A DNA stretch of 64,000 nt. Source: Archegozetes longisetosus (lineage: Eukaryota > Arthropoda > Arachnida > Sarcoptiformes > Trhypochthoniidae). Every line of letters begins with the position of its first letter. Positions within the stretch are counted from its first letter, which is position 1. Below the pieces are notes generated by a model. The model was given only the letters and a program-made list of their open reading frames with translations. It was not told the DNA's origin and ran no database searches. Shown here one piece after another: positions 39,082-52,043 of the stretch. A program made the translations under genes and the position numbers. The DNA lies in assembly GCA_018873245.2 (NCBI GenBank), contig JAEMBT020000007.1, positions 1,612,001-1,676,000 on the forward strand. Direction: 5' to 3'.

Positions 39082-40470
39082 CGGACATCCCCGTGGCTTT
39101 TAGTGGTCATCAAAGTTGTGACCGACAGATGCATTTTGCGCTTGTATCGAAGTGGTCACCGTTCGAATTTCGACGAATTTGGTGTCATTCGACTCAGAAT
39201 AATGAGTAGAGTCCAAATGACTTGATTTCGAAGTGCGGAGGTCAAAGGTTATCGAGTTATTCGCAATTAGCTACTTGTCCATTATTTGTTGGCCGATCTT
39301 TACGAACGTGGCGTCATTCATTGCTGAGTCGAGTAATGTCCACCTCATATGGATATCATATCTTATTCAAAAGATATTGGCGAACAGTTTAGTTGTTTGT
39401 CTCAGGAAACGCGTAGGAGGGTCTCGGACACTACCCTCTCAAATAAAGCCCGCGCTAGAGATTGGGTAGAGGGTCTCCAGTGAGAAGTATGCTACAGCCT
39501 CTCTCCCGGTCAATGCCGTCAGCCGAGGTATCCGACAGGCCTCGGGGAGTATGGCTACCGTTGAGTCTATGACATCAGTGATATCATAGACTCAAGATAT
39601 CATAGGATCATATCTTGAGTCAATGTAATCTTTAGTCTTAATCACATGTTAAATCGTGTGATATCATAGGATCAAGATGGGGTGATATGATATCACCCCA
39701 TCTTGATCCCATCTTCATCGCCATCACCCTCATTTTCGTTAACTCATTCTCATCAATGCTCTGGCTGTGATATTTATTTTAAATATACAACAAGGAAGCA
39801 TCTGCTAGCCAAAGATACTGTGAGTGCATAAAATATTTCGCACTCACAAGTTATCAGTTATTGATAGGACTCAAGGTCCTGTCTAAATTTAGAACTATAA
39901 ACAAACGTTTTTCTGAATCCGGGCTATTTTCGGATTCAGAAATACGTGTGTAAACAACTGATTGGTCACTTATCAATAAGTGATCTTTGAGTTCCTATAG
40001 CTGGTCACGTAGCTGGTCACGTAGCTGGTCAGCAACAAAGGATCAGCAAATAACACCGTTCGATGAACACGTGATTTTGGCCTCAACTTCAAACGTATTT
40101 AAGGAGACGTTTGAGTTGAGGAAAGGAGAGTTCGTGTTCGTGTCCAGCTCGAGAATAGCTGTTCTAATGTACATTTTTTGTGAAATTCAATAAAGCAATT
40201 TTATGCAAAGTGTTGTGTTCATTCATTTCATTTACTAAGTGTGCGAAATTAAAGAAAAGTGCAGTGTACTCAATCCAAAGAGGCAGTCGCACTTACAATA
40301 CTTCCAAGATTTTATTCATACAACAAAATCGCCCGCACTTGCGTTCTTTACAGCTTACTTTTCATTCATTGTTCTGTTTTTATTATTTTATTCTTTATTG
40401 TATATTTAATCTGAAAATGTATTTCATTTCGCTCGTTTAATAAAAAAAATACATGCTTTGAATATAACTT
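39082..40470. repeat. GC-richer hairpin-dense region, unit B
   Basis: Counterpart of 17580-18960, including the 41-bp palindrome at 39669-39709. Near 40000 the AGCTGGTCACGT minisatellite has three units (two in unit A). Confidence 0.4.
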
Positions 40471-40651
40471 TATGGCCTCTAGAGGCCACAGGGATGTCCC
40501 GATCAGGCTAAAACATATGTAAAGTTTGTAGATATAGAATGTTTTATTTTCCCAAATATGATAGCTTTCGATTTACACTCTACTGAATCTAAAATCTTAA
40601 TGCCTAAAAATATTTCTAAAACTTTTAAAATAAAACTGAAGGACAATGTCA

Positions 40652-40681
40652 ATGTGCGTGAGTGCGTGCGTGCGTGCGTGC

Positions 40682-40724
<43 letters not shown>

Positions 40725-40736
40725 TGTGTGTGTGTA

Positions 40737-40800
<64 letters not shown>

Positions 40801-40835
40801 TGTGTGTATGTGTGTGTGTGTATGTGTGTGTGTAA
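40652..40835. repeat. (TGCG)n-(TG)n microsatellite, unit B
   Basis: Shorter TGCG part and differently interrupted TG part than at 19138-19310. Confidence 0.95.
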
Positions 40836-41072
40836 TGTTTATAGTCCTAAAAATTAAGTAGCGTATGGATTGCTTTAAACAAACAAAAGGATTAATACTG
40901 ACTAATTAATAATCACTTTATTTCTCAAAATGAATGCAAATTGAAGTTCAATAACTTCAACCGCCTTTATACATATATATTATTTGAGTATACGTTGAGA
41001 TCTATTAATTTACATAAGTGGGGCTGCGGCGCACCGCAGGGACAAAATAGGCATTCTCCTTTCCCAAAATTA

Positions 41073-41999
41073 AAGGGTGTCCGGTAAGTAACTGGACTGA
41101 GTTTGAAGATCAATAACTTTTGAACTACTAAACATTTTTTAATGAAATTTTTTAAGGTTGAAATACATTTATAATCAAATTTACTTATGCTTTTTAAATG
41201 GTTCGAAAGGCCCTTTATCACCGATTTGTTTGAGTTTCTTTCGAATACTAGTCATAAGAGTGTGTGCACTTTGTTGTGCTATCTTTTGAGATTTATTTCT
41301 CCAAATAGTTTTGAAGCCATTAAGACTTTTCGGTGGTTTGGATCGTTTCCTGTACTCAGTCTTGCAAAACGCCCAAAATCTTTCGATAGGTCTGGCTTGA
41401 GGTACGCTCGGCGCGTTGTTAATTTTCGTAACAAAAGTCAAATTATTGTTTTGCATCCAATGCTGGACATCTTTCTGATAGTGAATAGTGGCCAAATCGG
41501 GCCAAAACAATATATCTTTATGTTTATGATATTTATCGATAAATGGTTTAAGTCTTTTTTCCAAACGTTGAGTTCTATACTCTTCAGCCATCATTGAACC
41601 GATCTTTATGTATGGTTCTGAAACATGACCGCAATCATCAATGGCCTGCCAGACCAGAAACTTCTTCGAAAACCTCTTTTTGGGTTTAAAACGTATTTTA
41701 TCAGCAATTTTATCTTTATCAACGAAATGGTAAAAATTATTTCCCGGAATATAGGCTTCAAAACTATTTGGAGAAATATATCTCAAAAGATAGCACAACA
41801 AAGTGCACACACTCTTATGACTAGTATTCGAAAGAAACTCAAACAAATCGGTGATAAAGGGCCTTTCGAACCATTTAAAAAGCATAAATAAATTTGATTA
41901 TAAATGTATTTCAACCTTGAAAAATTTCATTAAAAAATGTTTAGTAGTTCAAAAGTTATTGATCTTCAAACTCAGTCCAATTACTTACCGGACACCCTT
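41073..41999 (-). mobile_element. Rearranged Tc1/mariner element (DD37E-type remnant), only in unit B
   Basis: 927 bp with perfect ends AAGGGTGTCCGGTAAGTAA and a TA target duplication at each side (41071-41072 and 42000-42001). The minus-strand open frame 41181-41885 holds a transposase catalytic domain: VWQAIDDCG, FWPDLATIHY (second Asp) and PIERFWAFCK (Glu), with 37 residues between Asp and Glu. The element's ends are 246-bp near-perfect inverted repeats (41073-41318 and 41754-41999), because the C-terminal coding end is present twice, inverted. The true N-terminal half, with the DNA-binding region and first catalytic Asp, is missing. The first 45 or so codons of the open frame read antisense transposase. 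No active enzyme is expected. Confidence 0.88.
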
Positions 42000-43358
42000 T
42001 ATCTTCCTAGCTTTGGTTATTTTTGTGCAAATTTTCAAAAGAAAACCGATGGGCGACATTCAAATGGATCTTTGAAATCATTTCTTCTCCCATAGATGCA
42101 ATGTTAAAGAATTTTAGAAAGCTATTTTTTAAAAAGTTGTACGTGTTAAAAATTTTGAGAGTTCTAGTATAAGATGTGTCTATATTTGCCATCGAACCAT
42201 GAGGTCTAAGATCTTTGCCCAAACGCAATTGCCTAAGGTGGGTTTCTTTTGTATTGGCGTAATAAATACAATAAAATAATTGAACTTTATGGTTGTATGC
42301 ATCAACTCAGTTAATTCTTTTTGAAATATGTATAAAAAATTTTTAGTGTTCTTAATATTCTAAAATTGTGTATAACTACTTAATTATTTAATATTCTATG
42401 AAATTCAGTGAATCATATCATTGAAACAATATTTATAGTTTTTTATGAGGAAAATACCCAAACTTTGAATACTCACAGCTCTGCCCCAGAAGGAATTTCG
42501 AAAATCTGTTTGCATATTCTTAACCAGTATACTTAGAAAAACACTTAAGGAATTTTGGTGGGCGAGGCTTAAAATTATTTTTGTAGGAGAAGCTTAAACT
42601 TGGTAAGAAGTGGGTGTGGCTTGAGACTTTGTCAAATGATATTGATGATAAATATATAGGTATGTAATGGTTTTGCCAGCTTCTCGAGAAAATAAAAGCC
42701 AATCTAAATCATCAAATAATATTAGTCGTTTTCTGAGTTTTGTAGTTTTTATAATCTCACCAATAGCTCTGTAAAAATAAGATCAACCATTATAATCTTG
42801 TTGGGAATAATGTATTTTATCATTGATACCTGTATTTTAATAGCAGCATTTTTTGTTTATTCGATAATTTCATTGTTTCCTTCAATTCTTACTTCAACTT
42901 ACGAAGGGTTATTGAGGCTTAAATGTCAGAATTTGATAAATTAATTTTAGGGTCCTGATCATGAACATCTAGTTCATTTTTGCTTAAAGCGAAGGCTTCA
43001 CGCCGATTCGACCAGCTTATAGCCTCTTTCTTAGAAGCTACTGCTTCATACAAATCAAGTTTCATTTAGGTGGGAGTAGGTACAATTTTGACTATTAAGG
43101 ATAAAGTCTATTTGAAATATCTTTTTATTTAGTTTGATTTAGTACTTTATTGCTGATCGTCGCCTGGAATGATTGTTGAGCGATGCTTATGGCTGACTCA
43201 ACTCTTGGGTTCATAGGTTCGGAGCTCTTGCCTTTAGAATGATTTGGTCCTAAACTATATAGCTGAATCATAGATATATTGTTTAGATACGACAAACACG
43301 GTTATCCTCCCATATACTAGCTCCTACTCACTCTAGAACCCTCAGATATAGTTTATCG

Positions 43359-43810
43359 AGTTTCTACGCCAAAATGTCGCCCCAAACATGTCGCCGCCAA
43401 TAATGTCGCCATATAAAATTTTACACAAAAATGGTCTGTTTCAAGATTTTTTATACATACATTCCAAGTAAAATTAACAAGAGTAAAATAGCTTTGAAAA
43501 TACTTTATTAGAGCAAGATCATTTTTCATTTAATTATAGTAATAAAATAAAATTTAATAATTTGCACAAAATGATTAATGGAATACATGAATCGGAATAT
43601 GATCTGAGCCTTCCTTGCAAGGAAACTCATTCATAGTAGGCAATGGAAAGATTAGTGATTGAAGCTCTTTAACTATAAACTATTTAAATATTGGTTTGAT
43701 AAGAGACTATTTATAAATATGTTCTTTTTCAATCCTTCGCTAGATTTTTTTATCATCAGGATCAAATGATACTGACGATATTTTTAATGGCGAAATTTTG
43801 ACGTAGAAGC
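43359..43810. mobile_element. 452-bp MITE with GTCGCC motifs, unit B
   Basis: Counterpart of 22528-22979, again flanked by GTTTATCG (43351-43358 and 43811-43818). Confidence 0.65.
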
Positions 43811-43943
43811 GTTTATCGGTACAAGATCACTCTCACTAAATTAGCCAACGCCTGCTTTTGTAAAATTTATTCCAAAACAGGATCACAGACATTTTAAATT
43901 TTCGATTTGAAAATTTACTTAATAGCACGAGAGACTTAACCTC

Positions 43944-46598
43944 TTATGTAAAAATATTTGTGAAGTGTGCCCAAGGCGATTTAATGAAGTAAATGTAGTG
44001 TGACCATGTTACTAAACAAACTTCTAAAATTGAACATCTTAATGTGTACTTCTTGTAGGCACCTTTGAAAGTAAAATTCAAATCTATTCCGACTTTACTG
44101 GTACTTAATTTGTGGAAGTAATAACTACTAAGAGGCAGCTATGAAGCATCAATGCTTTATTGACAATGTTTAGGACAGATTTTAGCAAACAATATCTTAA
44201 TCTATATAAAATCGAGAAACGATTTGCAATTGATTTAAAAATATTGTTAATATGATTATCGAATCTTAGATCGTTATCAAAAGCACACCTGAAATCTTAG
44301 TTTCATTTACTCTTTTGAGTTTGTTTTGGCCTAAATTTACTCTCCGTTTCAGGTCCTTTGGGGAGATCCTATTACTATGTAATTAGATTTTTATAACTAA
44401 TCATTAATTTATTTTTCTGAAATAATTAAATATTATGCGGAGATGAGAATCTATTTTTGATTGAAGTTTTGCATAAGTTTTAGCTGATATTAAAATACTT
44501 GTCACCAGCGAATAAATAGATGACACCAAATATTTTTAGAAATGTGCCATTCATAAACAGCCCAAAAAGTTCTGGAGTCAAACAACTTCCTTGTGCTATA
44601 GATAATGCAGGACTTGTGATGTCCGAGACACCTTTATTGTGAACTACAAACTAAAATCTGTTATTCAGATATGTTTTAAACTATAAATAGTCTTAAAGTC
44701 ACGGTCATAGTCTTAGTTTATGTAATAATAAGCTTTGTTAACCGCATCGAAAACTTCCTTTAGGACTTCCTGCAGACTTTTTTAGGACATAACTAATTTA
44801 TCAAGAACTTTTTTCTTTTACTACTAGGGTGACCATCCGTCAAGATTTGTGAACCTTGTCAAGAGTCAAGGCAAGATTTGTAATAAATGGGAGAATGTTA
44901 AAATTTCAGACTTGAAACTCATAAAATCATATAAAAAATAGATGCTTGAAATCTTTGAAAGAATAAAAATATTAACCCTTTAAAAACATTAAAAGTCCAA
45001 ACACTTAGTGATAAAGCAAAGAAAGGCAAATAATTTGTATTTTGTCTGAACTTTTTGCGAAAATAGATTAATCACACTCGTGTTTAAACTTCATTGTTTT
45101 ATGAAACATAAAAGTATTTAAAAATTAAAAATTATTTCAGAAGACTGTCAAAAAACTGTTAATAATATATTATCGAAAAACTTCAAGTAATAATTAGTCT
45201 GCAGAGAAAACAATTTAACAATGTAATGTGAATGGACGTCAAAACATATATAAGGGTCCCCTTTTTTTTGTCAAGATTTGAAGCTCTCATAAGTTGGCCG
45301 CCCTAGTTACTACCAGTATCGAATAGACTTCATTCGTATATTCTTCTTCCATAAGGTCGAAGTTTTTACTATTTGTTGTACTGTTATTAACTATGTTTTG
45401 CGGCTCTTCAGTAAAGAATTTGCTTAAATCATTCTCAGATAACTTTGAAGTCTTCTTATTTTGAGATCTTTTGATTATAGCTGATCGGAACGACTCTGTA
45501 AGAGCTTTCCATAAAGACTTATTGTTTTTGTCATAAGATCTGATCTTTTCGTACATATAACGCTCTTTTCGCTGTCTAATCATAATACTTATTTGATTGC
45601 GAATATGCCTAAAATTCATTAGAAATAGCATTTTTTGACAGGTCTTGTTCTCTGTATCAAATTGTTTTGAGACGAGATTGTCTCGACTTTGCATTAACTC
45701 AATGATGTCCTGATTGACTCACTTACACGTTTTATATTTAACTCTCACCTCTTTAGTCTTAATATGTTTTACATAATTTTGCGAATTTCTTCATTGTATT
45801 GATTGCAAATTTCGTTCAAATTCTGTGAATCTTTCAGTCCCAATTGCATATTTTTGAAATCTTAGAATTTGATTGTCTGATGTTTATTGTTTCTCGTTTT
45901 AAATTGAAGTTAAGTTTTCGTTTAACAAATATCGGCTGATGACCAGAGACAGTACATTGAAGAAAACCATAATTACTGATATTCTCAGGTTTATTCACGT
46001 AAATATGATCTATGATTGAAGAAGTATTGTCTGATACTCGTGTGAAGTCTTCTACCAAATGTTTATAGTCTTCATTTTTATAAGAATTAATCCAACTTTA
46101 TTTTCAGATTTTAAAAATTAATATCAATATTAAAATCGTCCAAAATTATGCAATCGTTTTCTGTGATCTCTTGAAAATATTTAAAAAATAAATTTCTGAT
46201 AAAATTTGTTTTCTTTGGCGAACAATAATTTGATGTGACATAAAAATCGAGAGTTTATTTTGACTCAATATCAAGGTTACATATGTTGTGTCGCTTTTTT
46301 CTGTAAAATAAATTCCTTCATAATTGAAATTCGAGTTTAATTTAGAGTAAATTATAGCTCCGCCGTTTCTCTATTCATCGTGATCACATCTATGAATATC
46401 ATAAACATTAATAAGGAATTCATAGTCGCTGTGTTGTTTTTGAAGCTATCTTTTAACAATACACAAAATGTCAGGTTTATAAACACAACAAAGAATACGA
46501 ATTTCTCCAATCTTTCTAACAATACTTTGACAAATAATGTGAATAATCGATAAGCCTTTTGTTTTGTTAAGCTTAACTTAAGTTTACTAATCATTCAA
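43944..46598 (-). pseudogene. Decayed non-LTR retrotransposon, unit B
   Basis: Counterpart of 23113-25770 with the same endonuclease, linker and reverse transcriptase fragments. The 135-residue linker frame (45287-45694) is unchanged. A 1-base loss near 44113 shortens the last frame relative to unit A. Confidence 0.75.
44824..45306. mobile_element. hAT-like MITE nested in the LINE relic, unit B
   Basis: Counterpart of 23993-24478, a few bases shorter in a T run. Confidence 0.7.
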
Positions 46599-47580
46599 GA
46601 ATTATTTTAAATCATATTAAGAACCAATAAAGAAAAGATTTCAGTTACTATATTGAAGATATGTTTTGAGGATGATAATTTCAAACTCTTACATGTTAAC
46701 TGTGTCGCTCATAAAAGCAGCTACATCCGAGAGTGGATCGCAGAAAATCTTAGCGATGGGGAAACATACTTATTTAACATCTAAGTATTTATTTCGTTAT
46801 ATCAATATAAATCCCAGTTGAGTTTTTTCAATCAAATGAATTCAAACTTAAAACTATTTTTCGCAGACATGTTTGTCATCTATCTTAAGCTACATTACTT
46901 TAAAGTAGACTATTTGTTTGTATTTTAATCCTTTAAACAAATGTTAACACTTAAATAATGTCTTTCTCTTGGATTAAGGAATGTTAAGCTTCCAGGCGTT
47001 GATTTCCGTTACCTATAAATGGAACGCTTTATCCTTTCGAGAAGCAGCTGTCATTTTCATATTGTAAGTGCTACTGGTCTTCATTTATTTTTAAATTATT
47101 TGATTTTTATTAAACTTTTATTGCTGTGGTGTCCACATTGAACACTAAGTTTCAGAAACACCACAAATTTGAATTTGATTCTTCATCTAATTAAATTTAA
47201 AGCCATTTAAAAAAGTTATGTTTTATAGAATGATTATTAACTTAATTTAGTATGTTTTTGATTTCAACTACGCTGAAATCAATATTAAATGCACTCAAAA
47301 ACTTACTATATTTACTTGAAAAGTTAGTTTTTCCTTCAAACAATATCAATCACCAGAACAAGCTCAAGGACAGTATTCAATTAATGAATAAGCTGATATT
47401 TCGATAAAACAAAGGGACAATATGAGTTTGTGTTTAGTCTAAATCCGAATGTAACACGTTTTGAATTAATGATTAAATAAACAATATATGCAATGTTATA
47501 ATTATTCATCCAATTGTTCAAGTTTATTCAAGAAAATCAGTTGACTTTTGTAACATCTCTTTAATGAATATTTTCTACGA

Positions 47581-49346
47581 TTATTTATAGTTTGGAAATA
47601 TTCCCCACATATCAGCGATCATTGCTTTACTACTAGAGGATCCTGAATAATCCAAAGTATTTGCATTCCACATACCAATTCCTCTCAAATTCTTATAAGT
47701 TGCAAAACTTATTTTCAAAGACAAACTTTCAGAGTTATCGAACCATATTTGACGAGTAATATTATTAGGATCCTAAATATGTGAAAGTCTCATATGAAGG
47801 TTATTCAAATATTAGATTACAATTTTATGCATACAGTGAAATAAGCGGATACGGTCTCTGAATGTTCGTCCCAATGAGATCCATACTTTGCAACAATATC
47901 TGATATTTGATTATAAGGCAATTGACGTCCGGCTGCATCACTACAATTAGCTCCACGGAACGGGACTTTTGCAATATAACATTTCTGTTCAGGACCTGTA
48001 GACGTACAGATGTAGTCATATCCATACCATGGAAGTCCGAGAACTAATTTATTTGTATCAATACCCAAATTGAGATATGCCATTATTCCACCGCTTGTTT
48101 CAAATAATCCTGAATTTGGTCTAGCAGTGCATTCAACATCAAATATTTGACTTTGTTCGTCGTAAGCCATTATGAATAAAAAATCTGTTACTTTAGCTAA
48201 TTCTGTGAAGTTGTAGTTTCGACCATCAACACCTTTACCTTTTATAAAAAATAAAAATAACATTATTGTAAAACTGAAATTGGATTTTACATTTGAATCA
48301 AAAATAATTTGATCATCACAAATTTGCAATCGTGTACATTGTTTTTAATACTGAGATTATTTTTGATCCCTCTCATTGTGGTTACAGTTTGAGATTTATA
48401 TATCAATTAAAAAAGAAATGCTTATGAAATTATTCATTCATTATAAATCTCAAATCCAAAAGCTCTAGATTATTATTTTAGATGAGTTTCAACAGAATTA
48501 AATTTGAAGATAAATCAAAATTTATAGAAAAATCATTTTGATAATTTTCAAAGATTTTCACCTTGAGAGTTATAAGGACTCCATGGAACATCAAAAGTGA
48601 CTTGTGATCCAGGTATAGCACTATGAAAACTATTGGATACTCGTGCAGTGAACGCAGACAATGCCTCCACTAAATTGCTATTGGCGTCAATATCATATTC
48701 AATATCGATATTGATACCATCGAGGAAGCGATCCTTTGCGAACTGTATTTGATTGTCAATCCATTGACTTATTCTGGTATTGTTTGTCAAATCAGATTTT
48801 GGATAATCGGCTAAATAGACAATAAAATGGAAACTCAGTTTTCTCGGAGGTCATGTTCATATTTTTTCACATATTTCAATACCCAGTGTTACAACACGAA
48901 CATTATTTTGGTGCGCGAAACACATCAACTCTGGATCGTAAAAATTGACTAAAGCTATTGTTGTCAGTTTAGACCAATCAAACAGCGACCAAACACTACG
49001 ATTGGATTGCAATACAAACGCGTAAATCTTTAAGAAACCGAAAAACTGATCTTGAGATGATCGAAAACTTCTTAAATAAACTTTATTTTCTGAATTCTCA
49101 TTCAAAATCCAGATTAATATCAATAAGAATGAAATGATTACTGTCTCAACTGTTTTAAACTATCAAAACACACTAAATTCTGTAAACTTTTGTACTTTTA
49201 GAAATTCAACGATGTGTTACCTCATTTCCAGATCGATTGACTGTTTTACAAAGTGATACGTCTTCACATGGACACAAAGATGATTCACTTAATCTTATTG
49301 TCAAATAACAACTAATCAACACAACAAAAATAAACTTTGATGGCAT
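47581..49346 (-). CDS. Di-N-acetylchitobiase copy 5, intact
   Basis: Exons (5' to 3'): 49346-49221, 49027-48883, 48810-48562, 48238-47835 and 47772-47581, totalling 1116 nt or 371 residues, all open. Its 3' part is of the copy 3 type (SHWDEHSETVSAYF, ends NYK), but intron 3 is short and matches copy 1, without the transposon. It is therefore also a mosaic. It has the most private changes of the five: ECTARPNSGLFETSGG where the others have ECSARSNSGLFDTCGG, which removes a cysteine, and GIDTNK for GIDPNK. The catalytic DGINIDIE is unchanged. It has no head-to-head partner; homology stops about 250 bp upstream of its start. Confidence 0.92.
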
Positions 49347-49598
49347 TTTCAATTTTCAAGTAAAATTATATTTTTTATTTGAAAATGTTCTCAGTTTAGT
49401 ATTAATTAGTTTTAGGTCTCCAAAATATTATTTATAAATGTCTAATTTTTTTCTTTTGTAGTTCTATTCATTGATAAGTGTTCATAAGAGGCTTTTGATA
49501 AGATATAAGCAAAAACCTTTGAGTACTTGTAGATAAAATATCTTAAAAGATTAGTACTTAAATAATCTGCTCGTTAGATATTGTCTTTTCAAAAATTA

Positions 49599-50300
49599 TA
49601 AAACCCAAACTTTTGATTTCGAATTTAATTTTTGTATGGATGCAAAAATTTTAGTTTTCCAACTCAAATTCTAAAAATTAGTAAATGCTTGAACTACGAG
49701 AAGTTAAAGAAAGCAGTCATATTATTTAGATATTTAGATCATCAATTGGATCAGAGGCTTTCAAACTGCCTTTTTTGGAGCACTAGTGGTTAGCTTAGTC
49801 TGAAAGTTTAACACTAGATCAAAGGCAGTGAAGTCATAATTCATGTAAAACTTGACTCCGACTAAAAGGCATTGGAAAATCCTGCTTTAGGTAAATTAAT
49901 TATAAAAAGAGCCAATCTTCAAGACCGAATGTCAATAGAACTTTGTCAGTCATGATAGTGAATAAATTTCGATTATGTTTACAGTTACTTATACTATCAA
50001 AAATATGTAAAATTACGGGTAAATAAGATAAAAATTACTTTTTCATTTGTTTTGTTTGGATTTTCTTTTGTTTATCATACTAGAAACAGGTATTTGAAAC
50101 AAACAGTATAATACTTAATGCTTTTCATGCTTAGCTATAAACAGTTTAGTTTACATATCACTTATGATCAAATTGAACTGCAATCATGTTATATAAGGAT
50201 GTGACTCAATTGTTACCATAGAGCCAAGTGCTTCATAAAATTTCTAATGCATAATTATAATAATTGAAAACACAAGCATTCAATAATCTCAACTAAATAT
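49599..50300. other. Intergenic region with a diverged single copy of the palindrome centre
   Basis: 49599-49790 is unique sequence. 49795-49985 is a clearly diverged match to the sequence that forms the palindrome centres (AGTTTAACACTAGATCAAAG ... GAATAAATTTCGATTA), in the P2 orientation. The remainder up to the GPCR start is AT-rich with nothing recognised. Confidence 0.65.
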
Positions 50301-52043
50301 ATGTTTTATAGTGTTTCAAATGAAAAAATGATTTATTGGGCACTAGTTTTAGTTTTGCTACCAATTTGGGCCATATTTGGGAATATTCTTGTCATAACTT
50401 CTGTATATAAGGAGAAAATTCTCCATAACATCACAAACTATTTTATGGTCAATTTAGCTATCGCTGACTTATTGGTAGCAATATTTGCAATGCCTTTTCA
50501 TATTTATGTGTCTGTGAATGAAGAATGGAACTTAGGAAATATATTCTGTGACATATCGCTAGCCATTGATTGCTGTACTGCGATTGTGTCAAAGTTCACA
50601 TTAGTGGCTATAAGTATTGATCGTTATATAGCTGTCAACCATCCCATAAAATATCGTTCACTGAATTTGAAATATACAAGAGTGAAAAGTTTTGTAGTTT
50701 TTGTGACTCTTATTTGGGGGTTTTCGATAGCAATAACTTTGCCATTAATCTTCGGCATTAATTCATTACCAGAAAGGGTTTCAACGATTTGCACATTTTA
50801 TAATACAAAATATTCCGCAATTGCCTCTATATTCACATTCTGGATTCCATCTATTATTCTTGTATTAATTTACATAAAAGTGATTCGCGCTATTAGTAAG
50901 AGGGCGAGACGATTTTCTAGACAAAACTCGGATAATGCAAGTAAAATACAATTCCTCATCTATGGTGATACATAAAATGAACCAGTTAAATTCATCAATT
51001 TATTTAGCAATGATACTTATTTCAAAATTTTGCTTAGTTAGATTGTAATTTCTAACCAAAAATTAAAGTTTACTAGAATTTGTTTAACATTTACTCTACA
51101 CGAAATTAGCTAGACTCAATGACCTTTTTAGATTTAATTATATTTAAGTATGTATTCTAAAACTCTTCAAAATTTGAATGCAGTAAATTGCTGAACAGAA
51201 ATGATCTATACTAAAAATCAACTAGTGCAATAGAAATTAATAAATATGGTAAATTTTTGTGCTCAAGTCGTACGAGAAGGTCAAGTTTTATGCTCAAATG
51301 TATAATAGACCCAAAACACGTTTCATAATTGTTTAATTAGTAAAAGGCTTTTTGCAATTCAATAACTCGAATGTCCTATAGAAAATATGAAATAAAATCA
51401 TTGAAAATTTTAGGAGAAATATTTGAAAAATTTTCTAATTATTGCTGAAATTTCTTATATCACAACAAATTAGATTTCAGGTCTCAAATTATTGAAATAA
51501 AGATTTTCTTAACTTTAATTGTTCAAGGCTTTCAAAAATATTCGTGTTGTTTTTATGTTAAAATGATATATAATTAAAAATTTTTATAAGTAAAATATTT
51601 TCTCTTTTCCTGAAGATACTCATTTCTCAACAACATCTGCTTCAGAATCAAACGACATAGTGATGAACTCATCAAATGCCGAATATTTTTATCTGTCAAC
51701 CATAGAAGTATCAGAAATCCAATTTAGAGAAAGAGTGAACACTGAAGCTTTACAACAAAGTCTGAAAAAAGCTGAACGAAAAACGACGATAACTATAGCT
51801 ATAGTTTTGACTGTATTTTTCATATGTTGGGCACCACTTTATGTAACAGTGATTACGCAGTTTATCATTAAGAAAATTATGGACAATAAGAAAATGGATT
51901 ACAATCTGTGGTTTAAAATCTACTTATACACGGGTTGGTTCGGATACCTTAACAGTTGCCTTAATTTTATTATTTATGCATTTTTTAGTCCACAATTCAA
52001 GGAGTCGTTCAAAAAGCAGTACAAAGCTTTATTCAATAAATAG
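50301..52043 (+). CDS. Biogenic-amine-type G protein-coupled receptor, two exons
   Basis: Class A receptor of the plasma membrane. Exons 50301-50940 and 51616-52043 join in phase to 355 residues with seven membrane segments. Seen: GNILVI (TM1), NLAIADLLVAIFAMPF (TM2), FCDISLAIDCC with the amine-binding Asp and the disulfide Cys (TM3), DRY in SIDRYIAV, Trp in TM4, FFICWAPLY (TM6 CWxP) and WFGYLNSCLNFIIYAFF (TM7). The WxGYxNSxLN signature and TM3 Asp argue for an aminergic receptor. The TM7 motif NPxxY is NFIIY here, and the aromatic pair after CWxP usual in aminergic receptors is LY. N-terminus and third intracellular loop are short. The ligand cannot be told. The start is the first Met of the open frame; an upstream coding exon is possible. 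Confidence 0.88.

Larger units (their letters stand above)
30536..49598. repeat. Tandem segmental duplication, unit B
   Basis: Second copy of unit A: chitobiase copy 4 (+), spacer, chitobiase copy 5 (-). Homology ends near 49598 (after TTTTCAAAAATTA), just short of where the next palindrome centre would be. Private differences from A: solo LTR 34912-35462, an extra tandem unit near 37490-37615, a third AGCTGGTCACGT unit near 40010, mariner 41073-41999, a deletion of about 65 bp near 47165, and no transposon in copy 5's intron 3. Confidence 0.9.

Noticed and set aside
41187..41597. Plus-strand open frames in the mariner (also 41625-41891)
   Set aside because: Antisense shadows created by the inverted duplication of the transposase end.
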